Made by a program: the position numbers and the translations under genes. 8,385 nucleotides of DNA from Schaalia odontolytica (lineage in GTDB: Bacteria > Actinomycetota > Actinomycetes > Actinomycetales > Actinomycetaceae). The DNA is taken from assembly GCA_958415245.1 (NCBI GenBank), contig CATYYP010000065.1, forward strand, positions 1-8,385, written 5' to 3'. Below, one piece after another: positions 1-5,554 of this stretch (the stretch's first letter is position 1; the number at the start of each line of letters is the position of its first letter). The notes beneath the pieces are model-generated. The model did no database searches, had not been told where the DNA came from, and was given only the letters and a program-made list of their open reading frames with translations.

Positions 1-1455
1 CTCCAGGTGGGGCTGGTCGCGCAGCGCCGGGGCGTTCGGGCCGTGGCGGCGCTGGCCTCGCCGATTGATGCGCCGCTGTGCGAGCGTTTCCGCTCGTCGT
101 TGCCTTTTGAGCTCACGGACTCCCAGCGCGAGGCTGTCGCTCAGATCGGGGCCGACCTGGCCGGCGAGGTGCCGATGCAGCGGCTCCTGCAAGGAGACGT
201 GGGATCAGGCAAGACCGTCGTCGCGCTCAGCGCGCTGCTCCAGGTGGTTGCTGCCGGTCACCAGGGGGCGTTCGTCGCGCCGACCGAGGTCCTTGCGGAG
301 CAGCACGCCGCCTCCCTGCGGGCGCTCCTGGAGCCCCTGGGGATGGACGCCCCGGACGTTCGCCTGCTGACGGGTTCGACGCCGCCCGCCGCCCGCCGCG
401 AGATTCAAAGTGCGATGAACGCGGCAGAGCCGCTCATCGTCGTGGGAACCCACGCTCTCTTCCAGGAGAGCGTGCGTTTCGCGGACCTGGCTCTCGTCGT
501 CGTCGACGAGCAGCATCGCTTCGGCGTCGAGCAGCGAGCCGCACTGCGTGGGGCACGCGAGGACGGGCGTGCGGTTCACGAACTTGTCATGACTGCGACA
601 CCGATTCCGCGAACGATCGCCATGACCGTCTTCGGAGATCTCGACGATACGCGCATGAGCGGTATGCCCTCGGGGCGTACCCCCGTGGCCACCTACCTCG
701 CCGACAGTGCCAACGCCGCGTGGGTGGAGCGCACGTGGGCGCGGGCTGCGGAGGAGATCGCCCAGGGGCGTCGCGTCTACGTGGTGTGCCCGCGCATCGA
801 CGCCTCGGACGACGTCGCCGACGCCGAGGAGGAGGGCGCGCGCCCCCTCGCCTCCGTCGAGGAGGTTGCCGCGTACCTGCGCTCCCACCCGGCCCTGTCC
901 GGCATCGCCATCCATGAGTTGACGGGACGCACTCCCTCGCCCGTCAAGGCGCAGATCATGGAGGATTTCTCCGCCGGGCGCGCACCCCTCCTCGTCGCCA
1001 CAACCGTCATCGAGGTTGGCGTCGACGTGTCGGAGGCGACCCTCATGGTTATCCTCGACGCCCAACAATTCGGCCTCGCCCAGCTCCATCAGCTGCGCGG
1101 GCGCGTCGGGCGCTCCTCCCTGCCGTCGCTGTGCATCGCCATGCATCGCCACGAACTCACGGAATCGGGCAGAGCACGCCTGCAGGCTTTCGCGGACACG
1201 ACCGACGGTTTCGAGCTTGCCGAGGCTGACCTGCGCCTGCGCAAGGAAGGCGACGTCCTTGGAGCCGGCCAGTCGGGCACGGCCACCCACCTGCGCTTCC
1301 TCTCGGTGCGCCGCGACGAGGCGCTGATCCGCCGCGCGAAAGGCGAAGCCGAAACCCTCCTGGAACAGGACCCGATGCTGGAGCGCCACCCGGACCTCGC
1401 CCGGGCGCTGCGCGCTGCATCGGACGGACAGATCGAGTGGATGCAACGCTCCTGA
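1..1455 (+). CDS. recG: ATP-dependent DNA helicase RecG, C-terminal part (5' end outside window)
   Basis: RecG remodels stalled replication forks and branched recombination intermediates in the cytoplasm. The frame is open to base 1, so the 484 visible residues lack the N-terminal wedge domain of a family usually near 700 residues. Counting from the first codon, Walker A is GDVGSGKT at 65-72, and the RecG-type DEQHRFG motif (DEQH in place of the usual DExH) starts at 169. TATPIPRT starts at 198, TTVIEVGVDV at 334 and QLHQLRGRVGR at 361-371, so both helicase lobes are present. The C-terminal signature DGFELAEADLRLRKEGDVLG follows, where RKEG stands in place of the commoner RGPG. The first in-frame GTG (base 7) is an internal valine, not a start. 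The gene ends 23 bases before rsmD. Identity is close to certain; the promoter cannot be seen. Confidence 0.96.
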   Translation, partial: LQVGLVAQRRGVRAVAALASPIDAPLCERFRSSLPFELTDSQREAVAQIGADLAGEVPMQRLLQGDVGSGKTVVALSALLQVVAAGHQGAFVAPTEVLAEQHAASLRALLEPLGMDAPDVRLLTGSTPPAARREIQSAMNAAEPLIVVGTHALFQESVRFADLALVVVDEQHRFGVEQRAALRGAREDGRAVHELVMTATPIPRTIAMTVFGDLDDTRMSGMPSGRTPVATYLADSANAAWVERTWARAAEEIAQGRRVYVVCPRIDASDDVADAEEEGARPLASVEEVAAYLRSHPALSGIAIHELTGRTPSPVKAQIMEDFSAGRAPLLVATTVIEVGVDVSEATLMVILDAQQFGLAQLHQLRGRVGRSSLPSLCIAMHRHELTESGRARLQAFADTTDGFELAEADLRLRKEGDVLGAGQSGTATHLRFLSVRRDEALIRRAKGEAETLLEQDPMLERHPDLARALRAASDGQIEWMQRS

Positions 1456-1466
1456 GGTGCGCCCGG

Positions 1467-1472
1467 TAGGGT
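1467..1472 (+). promoter_or_regulatory. Candidate -10 element of rsmD (leaderless type)
   Basis: TAGGGT fits the actinobacterial -10 pattern TANNNT and ends exactly six bases before the rsmD ATG, so a transcript would begin at or next to the start codon. The same stretch also contains a purine-rich GGTAGGG that could serve as a weak ribosome binding site, so the two readings compete. No convincing -35 is visible in the recG 3' end. Confidence 0.35.
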
Positions 1473-1478
1473 AGGGGT

Positions 1479-2117
1479 ATGACCAGAATCGTCGCAGGCA
1501 GCGCCAAGGGGCGTACCCTCGCCGTGCCCAAGTCCGGCACCCGTCCCACTTCCGAGCGGGTTCGCGAGGCCCTCTTTTCGCGCCTGGACCACATGAACGT
1601 GCTGGACGGTGCGACCGTCCTTGACCTCTACGCCGGAACGGGTGCCCTCGGCCTGGAAGCCCTGTCGCGCGGAGGTGCCCACGCCACCCTCGTCGAAAAG
1701 GCTTCGGCCGCAGCCCGCGTCGCCTCCGCGAACGTTCGCTCGACGGGCCTGCCCGCGCGCGTCGTCACCGCCGACGCGCGCACCTACCTGGGAGCGCGCA
1801 ACGGGGAAGCGCTCGCGGGAGACATTGACCTGGTCTTTATCGACCCGCCCTACGACATCGCAGAAGACGACATGACGACGGTGCTGGCCTCCCTCGGTCC
1901 GTGGATCGGCCCCGATGCCCTCGTCGTTGTCGAACGCTCTACGCGCGCGCCCGCTCCGACGTGGCCGGATTTCCTCGTCCTCGAGGACCAGCGCACCTGG
2001 GGAGAAACCATCGCCTACTTCGCCGGTCCGCCCCTGCCCGAGGATGGAACCGCCGACGGTGCGCAGTCCTTCGAGGACGCCCAGGCCTCGTTGAGCGTGG
2101 AGGAGGAAGGCCGATGA
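1479..2117 (+). CDS. rsmD: 16S rRNA (guanine-N2)-methyltransferase RsmD
   Basis: RsmD uses S-adenosylmethionine to methylate G966 (E. coli numbering) of 16S rRNA during 30S assembly. The 212-residue protein opens with RIVAGSAKGRTL and RPTSERVREALF (22-33), both typical of the family. The SAM-binding motif I VLDLYAGTGALGLE lies at 47-60 and the catalytic DPPY at 122-125. Length is slightly above the usual 180-200 because of an acidic tail after about residue 184 (rich in E, D and A) that is not part of the fold. The ATG at 1479 begins directly at the conserved N-terminus. The stop overlaps the coaD start as ATGA, so coaD is probably translated by coupling. The rsmD-coaD pair is a widespread bacterial arrangement. 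Confidence 0.95.
   Translation: MTRIVAGSAKGRTLAVPKSGTRPTSERVREALFSRLDHMNVLDGATVLDLYAGTGALGLEALSRGGAHATLVEKASAAARVASANVRSTGLPARVVTADARTYLGARNGEALAGDIDLVFIDPPYDIAEDDMTTVLASLGPWIGPDALVVVERSTRAPAPTWPDFLVLEDQRTWGETIAYFAGPPLPEDGTADGAQSFEDAQASLSVEEEGR
2101..2106 (+). promoter_or_regulatory. Ribosome binding site of coaD
   Basis: AGGAGG ends seven bases before the ATG at 2114. It lies inside the last codons of rsmD. It decides the coaD start, because the same frame is open further upstream without a comparable site. Confidence 0.8.
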
Positions 2118-2584
2118 TTGCGCTGTTCCCCGGTTCTTTTGACCCCTTCACAAACGGGCACCTCGACGTCGCCGAGCGCGTCTGTGCCATCGCCGACCGC
2201 CTGATCATCGGTGTCGGAGCGAACCCCACCAAGCGCGGCCTGATCGCCCCCGAAGAGCGCGTCAGGCTCATCCGGGAGGCCACCGGCCACCTCGGCGGCG
2301 TTGAGGTCGTCCTGCTGCAGGGCGCGACCATGGATGAGGCCTCGCGTCTGGGAGCAACGCTTATCGTCAAGGGCGTGCGCTCCTCGATCGATGTCGACTA
2401 TGAGGCTCCCCAGGCGGTCTTCAACCGTGAGATCGGGGGCATCGACACCTGGTGGATTCCGACCCGTCCGGCCCTCGCACACATATCGTCGAGCGCCGTG
2501 CGCGAACTTGTGGGTCTGAAAAAGGATATTTCTCGGTATGTCCCTCCAGCGATTGAGCGATTTTTGACCGACAATAGAAGCTGA
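2114..2584 (+). CDS. coaD: Phosphopantetheine adenylyltransferase CoaD
   Basis: CoaD transfers AMP from ATP to 4'-phosphopantetheine, making dephospho-CoA in the penultimate step of CoA synthesis in the cytosol. The protein has 156 residues, normal for the family. The nucleotidyltransferase motif is GSFDPFTNGH at 7-16 (the TxGH form of HxGH), K40 follows in the substrate loop, and the second ATP-binding motif ISSSAVR is at 124-130. The middle motif reads KGVRSSIDVDYEAPQAVFN, with a lysine at 86 where E. coli has arginine and a diverged helix, but the YE...A..N pattern remains. The frame extends upstream into rsmD, but AGGAGG plus the conserved MIALFPGSFDP start fix 2114. Four bases (ATGA) are shared with rsmD. 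The 3' end is noticeably richer in A and T than the rest of the window. Confidence 0.95.
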   Translation: MIALFPGSFDPFTNGHLDVAERVCAIADRLIIGVGANPTKRGLIAPEERVRLIREATGHLGGVEVVLLQGATMDEASRLGATLIVKGVRSSIDVDYEAPQAVFNREIGGIDTWWIPTRPALAHISSSAVRELVGLKKDISRYVPPAIERFLTDNRS

Positions 2585-2589
2585 ATAAT
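2564..2589 (+). promoter_or_regulatory. Possible promoter for the sepIVA-yceD-rnc unit
   Basis: A TTGACC (2564-2569, five of six bases of the -35 consensus) precedes AATAAT (2584-2589, five of six of the -10 consensus). The site lies in a local A+T-rich patch at the end of coaD. The spacer is only 14 bases, shorter than the usual 16-18, so the pair is suggestive, not convincing. A start near 2596 would leave a leader of about 20 bases with the strong AGGAGG. Confidence 0.25.
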
Positions 2590-2603
2590 GCCCGGTGGAA
2601 CGC

Positions 2604-2609
2604 AGGAGG
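2604..2609 (+). promoter_or_regulatory. Ribosome binding site deciding the SepIVA-like start
   Basis: A full AGGAGG lies five bases before the ATG at 2615. An upstream in-frame ATG at 2588 has no such site and would add nine unremarkable residues, so 2615 is preferred. Confidence 0.85.
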
Positions 2610-2614
2610 CAGCC

Positions 2615-3325
2615 ATGGCTGACACGACCGACAACCATACGCAGGACGAGTGGAACGAGGAAACCGTCTACGGTCCCTCCACCGTGATCGCCGCCCTCGA
2701 CCAGATTGAGGACCTTGTCGAGTCCTCGCGTGCGGTGCCCCTGTCGGCCTCGATCATGGTCAACAAGGCCGAGATCCTCGACCTGCTCGACCAGGCCCGT
2801 GAGGCTCTGCCTGAGGACCTCGTGGCCGCCGATGCCGTCGTCGCCGACGCGGACGCCGTCCTGGGACGCGCCGACTCCGCCGCCGAGACGCGCATCGCCG
2901 AGGCGAACTCGCGCGCTTCCTCGACCCTCGATCAGGCCAACGAGCGAGCCGCGCAAATCCTCGCCGACGCCGAGGAAGAAGCCGAGCGCACCCGTTCGCG
3001 CGCAAACGACGAGGCCACCGCGCTCGTCTCGCAGGCCCGCTCGGACGCCGAGGCCACGATTGCTGACGCGAACGCCCAGGCGGCCCGCATCGTCTCCACT
3101 GAGAACATCGTGCGCATGGCCGAGGATCGCGCCCGCGAGATCGTCTCCGAGGCCAAGCGCTCGGCAGCCTCCCTGCGTGAAGGCGCGGACGACTACGTGG
3201 CCTCCTCGCTGGACGAGCTTGCCCACCTCATCTCCGACCTCGCGCGTCGCACCGACGCTGGACGTCGCACGATCGCGGAGCGCCGCGGCGTCGACGTCAC
3301 CGATGTGGATCTGACCAATGAGTGA
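2615..3325 (+). CDS. SepIVA/DivIVA-like coiled-coil septation protein
   Basis: This 236-residue cytoplasmic protein has no transmembrane segment. Residues 1-20 are polar and likely disordered. Residues 21-70 (VIAALDQIEDLVESSRAVPLSASIMVNKAEILDLLDQAREALPEDL) form a helical N-terminal segment. A long Ala/Glu/Arg-rich region from about 71 to 195 follows, with repeated A-x-x-I/L-x-x-A-x-x-E/R spacing typical of a coiled coil. It resembles actinobacterial DivIVA-domain proteins. Its position immediately before DUF177 and rnc matches Rv2927c of Mycobacterium tuberculosis, whose relatives (SepIVA) act in septation. It could instead be an ATP synthase b-subunit-like or generic coiled-coil protein, but synteny favours a septal or polar-growth factor. 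Its last eight bases overlap the next gene. Family call is fairly secure; function is inferred. Confidence 0.75.
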   Translation: MADTTDNHTQDEWNEETVYGPSTVIAALDQIEDLVESSRAVPLSASIMVNKAEILDLLDQAREALPEDLVAADAVVADADAVLGRADSAAETRIAEANSRASSTLDQANERAAQILADAEEEAERTRSRANDEATALVSQARSDAEATIADANAQAARIVSTENIVRMAEDRAREIVSEAKRSAASLREGADDYVASSLDELAHLISDLARRTDAGRRTIAERRGVDVTDVDLTNE

Positions 3326-3884
3326 CAATTCCCTGACCCTGTCCCTGGCGCGCCTGCAGCGCGCCCTGGGTTCGACGCTGCACCAGGACCTCGTGTGGGT
3401 CACCCCCGACGACCTGGGCACACCCTCCATGTCGGCCGTCCCCGGCGTACCCCTGGACGTGTCGGTGGACTTCACCAGCGTCGAGGACGGCGTGCTCGTC
3501 CAGCTTGCCACCTCCGTGGATCTTATTGGGGAGTGCGTGCGCTGCCTCGACGAGGTGCGCGACCACCACGACGTCTCCAGCGCGGAGGTCTACTTCGAGG
3601 CCGACGCGCCCGCCCTGACCCCCTCCGAGGATGACGAGGAGGCCGAGGACCTGTTCGTTATCGGCGAGCGCGACACCGTCGACATTGAGACGCAGCTGCG
3701 TGATGCGATCGTTCCCCTCGTGGATCCGCGCCCGCTGTGCAGTGAGGACTGCGCGGGCCTGTGCGATGTCTGCGGTGAGAAGTGGGCTGATCTGCCTTCC
3801 GACCATGAGCATTTCGTCGTCGACCCGCGCTTGGCCTCCCTGGCCTCCCTGCTGGGTGACGATGCCGAGCCGGGGCGATCCTGA
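3318..3884 (+). CDS. DUF177 / YceD family protein
   Basis: This is a 188-residue protein of the YceD/DUF177 family, linked in other bacteria to 23S rRNA metabolism and usually encoded beside rpmF or rnc. The family signature is present: GECVRCLDEV at 72-80 (Cys73, Cys76) and a C-terminal block PLCSEDCAGLCDVCGEKW with Cys141, 145, 149 and 152, which looks like a metal-binding ribbon. A strongly acidic stretch (SEDDEEAED, 103-111) precedes the C-terminal block. The ATG overlaps the previous gene by eight bases and has no strong ribosome binding site, so coupling to the SepIVA-like gene is likely. The stop shares one base with the rnc start. The rpmF gene often found between this gene and rnc is missing. 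Molecular function in actinobacteria is not established. Confidence 0.9.
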   Translation: MSDNSLTLSLARLQRALGSTLHQDLVWVTPDDLGTPSMSAVPGVPLDVSVDFTSVEDGVLVQLATSVDLIGECVRCLDEVRDHHDVSSAEVYFEADAPALTPSEDDEEAEDLFVIGERDTVDIETQLRDAIVPLVDPRPLCSEDCAGLCDVCGEKWADLPSDHEHFVVDPRLASLASLLGDDAEPGRS

Positions 3885-4606
3885 TGAGTCGTTCCAAGCA
3901 CCTGCCCGTTCCTCCGCGTACCGACACGGAGGCGCTGGTGGAGGCGTGGGGGACCCGCATCGACGCCCCGCTCCTGCAGTTGGCGCTCGTGCACCGCTCC
4001 TACGCGAACGAGGCCGGGGGCATCGCGAATAACGAGCGCCTCGAATTCCTGGGCGACTCGGTCCTGTCGATCGTGATCGCGCAGAAGCTCTACGAGCAGT
4101 ACCCGGACGTGGCCGAGTCGGACCTGTCGCGCATGCGTGCCGCGACCGTTTCCCAGCAGCCCCTGGCTGCCGCCGCCCGCCGCATCGGCCTGGGTGACTT
4201 TGTCTTCCTGGGCAAGGGCGAGTCGATGCACGGGGGACGCGACAAGGATTCGATCCTGTCGGACACCTTCGAGGCTCTCATCGGCGCGACCTATCTGACT
4301 AGCGGCCTGGAAGAGGCGCGCCGGGTCATCCTTGAGCGCCTGAGCTTCCTCCTCGTGGACGCCCCCTCGCGCGGCCAGCACCAGGATTGGAAGACGATCC
4401 TCATCGAATACTCGCAGGCTCAGGGCCTGGGCGAGGTCTCCTACGAGGTCGAGGGGGAGGGGCCGGACCACCAGCGCGTGTTCACGGCCCGCGCTTTCGT
4501 CTCCGAGCGCCCCGATCCGATCGGCTCGGGGCAGGCCTCGTCGAAGAAGCACGCGGAGAACGCGGCCGCGCAGGATGCGATGAGCCGCCTGTCTCCCGAG
4601 AAGTAG
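3884..4606 (+). CDS. rnc: Ribonuclease III
   Basis: RNase III cuts double-stranded RNA, including the stems that flank 16S and 23S rRNA in the primary transcript. The 240-residue protein is of normal length. The signature NERLEFLGDSVL lies at 50-61, with Glu54 and Asp58 among the metal-binding residues. The second acidic pair is in SDTFEALIGATYL (Asp127, Glu130). A double-stranded RNA-binding domain covers about 168-236, with DWKTILIEYSQAQG at its start and GSGQASSKKHAENAAAQDAM at its end. The ATG overlaps the previous stop as TGATG. The gene ends in two consecutive in-frame stops (TAG TAA). Many actinobacteria continue with mutM, smc and ftsY; here the cluster ends and a regulator gene with its own promoter-like sequence follows. 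Confidence 0.97.
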   Translation: MSRSKHLPVPPRTDTEALVEAWGTRIDAPLLQLALVHRSYANEAGGIANNERLEFLGDSVLSIVIAQKLYEQYPDVAESDLSRMRAATVSQQPLAAAARRIGLGDFVFLGKGESMHGGRDKDSILSDTFEALIGATYLTSGLEEARRVILERLSFLLVDAPSRGQHQDWKTILIEYSQAQGLGEVSYEVEGEGPDHQRVFTARAFVSERPDPIGSGQASSKKHAENAAAQDAMSRLSPEK

Positions 4607-4615
4607 TAAGTACAC

Positions 4616-4631
4616 GAGGGCGTTTGTCCTC
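4616..4631 (+). terminator. Weak hairpin after rnc
   Basis: GAGGGC and GTCCTC can form a six-base-pair stem (one G-T pair) with a GTTT loop, ten bases past the rnc stop. There is no T-tract and the stem is short, so it may be a weak terminator or chance. It lies just upstream of the -10-like hexamer of the regulator gene. Confidence 0.25.
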
Positions 4632-4639
4632 CCGACGGT

Positions 4640-4645
4640 TAGAAT
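4640..4645 (+). promoter_or_regulatory. -10 element for a leaderless regulator mRNA
   Basis: TAGAAT matches five of six bases of TATAAT and fits TANNNT. It ends exactly six bases before the GTG at 4652, which places the transcript start at the start codon. No Shine-Dalgarno-like sequence precedes the GTG. Both facts fit the leaderless class common in actinobacteria. A clear -35 is not visible, as is usual for this class. Confidence 0.6.
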
Positions 4646-4651
4646 CAACAC

Positions 4652-5299
4652 GTGAGTGAAAATACGTCCGCGCGTACGCGCGTCATGATCATTGACGACC
4701 ACGAGATCGTTCGACGTGGCATTGCCGAGATCGTCGACCGCGACGACGCCCTCGAGGTTGTCGCCGAGGCCGGCTCCGTTGCTGATGCCGTGCGTCGCGC
4801 CGACCTGGTGCGTCCCGACGTGATCCTGGTGGACCTGCAGCTGCCCGACGGCACCGGCATCGACATCATGAATCGACTGCGTTCCTCCCACCCGCAGATC
4901 CTCCCCGTCGTGCTCACCTCCTTCGACGACGACGAGGCCCTGGCTGAGTCCCTCGAAGCGGGTGCCCGCGCGTACATCCTCAAGACCGTGCGCGGCGCGG
5001 AAATCACCGACGTGATCAAGGCGGTCGCCGACGGTCGCGTGCTGCTCGACGAGCGCACTCTGACGCGTCGCCGCGTCGATCACGAGGATCCGACCGCCGA
5101 CCTGACGCCGTCGGAGCGCAAGGTCCTGGACCTGATTGGCGATGGCCTGTCGAACCGCGAGATCGGCGAGAAGCTGGGTGTCGCGGAAAAGACCGTGAAG
5201 AACCACATCACCTCTCTCCTGTCGAAGATGGGCTTGCAGCGCCGTACGCAGGTGGCCGCGTGGGTGGCCGGGCAGAGGGCGGCATCCTGGCGTAACTGA
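4652..5299 (+). CDS. NarL/FixJ-family response regulator, DosR/DevR-like
   Basis: A phosphorylation-controlled DNA-binding transcription factor of 215 residues. The receiver domain spans about 10-125: acidic pair Asp15/Asp16 in VMIIDDHEIVRRG, phospho-acceptor Asp61 in VDLQLPDGTG, switch Thr89 in VVLTS, and Lys111 in AYILK. The LuxR-type helix-turn-helix covers about 150-210: LTPSERKVLDLIGDGLSNRE, then GVAEKTVKNHITSLLSKMG. The wording AEKTVKNH...LLSKMGLQRRTQ and LPDGTGI resembles DosR/DevR of mycobacteria more than most NarL proteins. No histidine kinase is visible on either side, so it is an orphan within this window. The GTG start follows a -10 hexamer by six bases and lacks a ribosome binding site. 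The targets are unknown; control of the downstream fucosidase is possible but unproven. Confidence 0.9.
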   Translation: MSENTSARTRVMIIDDHEIVRRGIAEIVDRDDALEVVAEAGSVADAVRRADLVRPDVILVDLQLPDGTGIDIMNRLRSSHPQILPVVLTSFDDDEALAESLEAGARAYILKTVRGAEITDVIKAVADGRVLLDERTLTRRRVDHEDPTADLTPSERKVLDLIGDGLSNREIGEKLGVAEKTVKNHITSLLSKMGLQRRTQVAAWVAGQRAASWRN

Positions 5300-5334
5300 G
5301 CCACTGCCTCGTTCAGGAAGGAGCGAGACGAACA

Positions 5335-5364
5335 CGAGCGGGTCGGAATTATCCGGCCCGCTCG
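5335..5364 (+). terminator. Intrinsic-terminator-like hairpin after the regulator gene
   Basis: Arms CGAGCGGGTCGGA (5335-5347) and TCCGGCCCGCTCG (5352-5364) form a 13-base-pair stem with one T-G pair and a four-base loop ATTA. It begins 36 bases past the stop of the response regulator gene. No T-run follows (the next bases are GCGTGTATG), as is common for actinobacterial hairpin terminators. It separates the regulator from the fucosidase gene. Confidence 0.65.
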
Positions 5365-5416
5365 GCGTGTATGTGCTCGCGTCAGCGTAATCATCCCACC
5401 GGTCAAGTTGTCTGTT

Positions 5417-5436
5417 AATCAGGGGAACCCCCGATT
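5417..5436. promoter_or_regulatory. Operator-like palindrome upstream of the fucosidase gene
   Basis: Half-sites AATCAGGGGA and ACCCCCGATT are reverse complements at eight outer and inner positions, with one A/C mismatch, around an AA centre. The palindrome lies about 120 bases before the fucosidase start, in the only clearly A+T-enriched spacer of this region. A TANNNT hexamer TACTAT follows at 5448-5453, so a bound protein would cover the expected -35 region. The protein that might bind is unknown. Confidence 0.35.
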
Positions 5437-5447
5437 TGCGAGAAAGC

Positions 5448-5453
5448 TACTAT
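5448..5453 (+). promoter_or_regulatory. Candidate -10 element for the fucosidase gene
   Basis: TACTAT fits TANNNT and matches four of six bases of TATAAT. It sits just after the palindrome and would give a leader of about 95 bases. No good -35 stands 16-18 bases upstream. Another TANNNT hexamer, TAACGT at 5484-5489, is an alternative. Confidence 0.25.
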
Positions 5454-5479
5454 CAAACTGGTTTATGAAAAAGCCCTAT

Positions 5480-5539
5480 GGGGTAACGTTCGCCTCATCC
5501 TCACCGTAGAGGACGGACACTGTCGTCCACCATTACCCC
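5480..5539 (+). other. Possible folded 5' leader of the fucosidase mRNA
   Basis: GGGGTAA (5480-5486) and TTACCCC (5533-5539) are perfect seven-base complements that would close a loop just before the ribosome binding site. Inside it, TCCTC/GAGGA (5498-5502 with 5509-5513) and GGACG/CGTCC (5511-5515 with 5524-5528) form two short stems that share bases 5511-5513 and so exclude each other. It does not match any riboswitch class I recognise. The stems are short and may be chance. Confidence 0.25.
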
Positions 5540-5542
5540 TTG

Positions 5543-5548
5543 AAAGGA
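5543..5548 (+). promoter_or_regulatory. Ribosome binding site of the fucosidase gene
   Basis: AAAGGA lies six bases before the GTG at 5555. It supports GTG 5555 over the in-frame ATG at 5570, which has no such site and would remove the positive n-region (Lys4, Arg5) of the signal peptide. Confidence 0.7.
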
Positions 5549-5554
5549 CACCCC

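Noticed and set aside
205..1446. Long reverse-strand open frame opposite recG
   Set aside because: The + strand carries all RecG motifs; the antisense frame is a by-product of high-GC codon use and has no recognisable domain.
1901..2113. Upstream extension of the coaD frame (227 codons in total)
   Set aside because: The extra part lies inside rsmD, is Arg/Pro-rich and lacks a ribosome binding site, while AGGAGG and the conserved N-terminus fix ATG 2114.
2015..3511. 498-codon reverse-strand open frame across rsmD, coaD and the SepIVA-like gene
   Set aside because: It spans three well-supported genes and their junctions, with low-complexity Gly/Arg/Asp-rich translation and no family resemblance.
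5316..5323. Shine-Dalgarno-like GGAAGGAG between regulator and hairpin
   Set aside because: No ATG, GTG or TTG follows at a usable distance, and the terminator-like hairpin comes next; no small gene is supported.
3590..5335. 581-codon reverse-strand open frame across DUF177, rnc and the regulator
   Set aside because: It runs opposite three genes with clear catalytic and binding motifs; its length is explained by GC-rich third positions.
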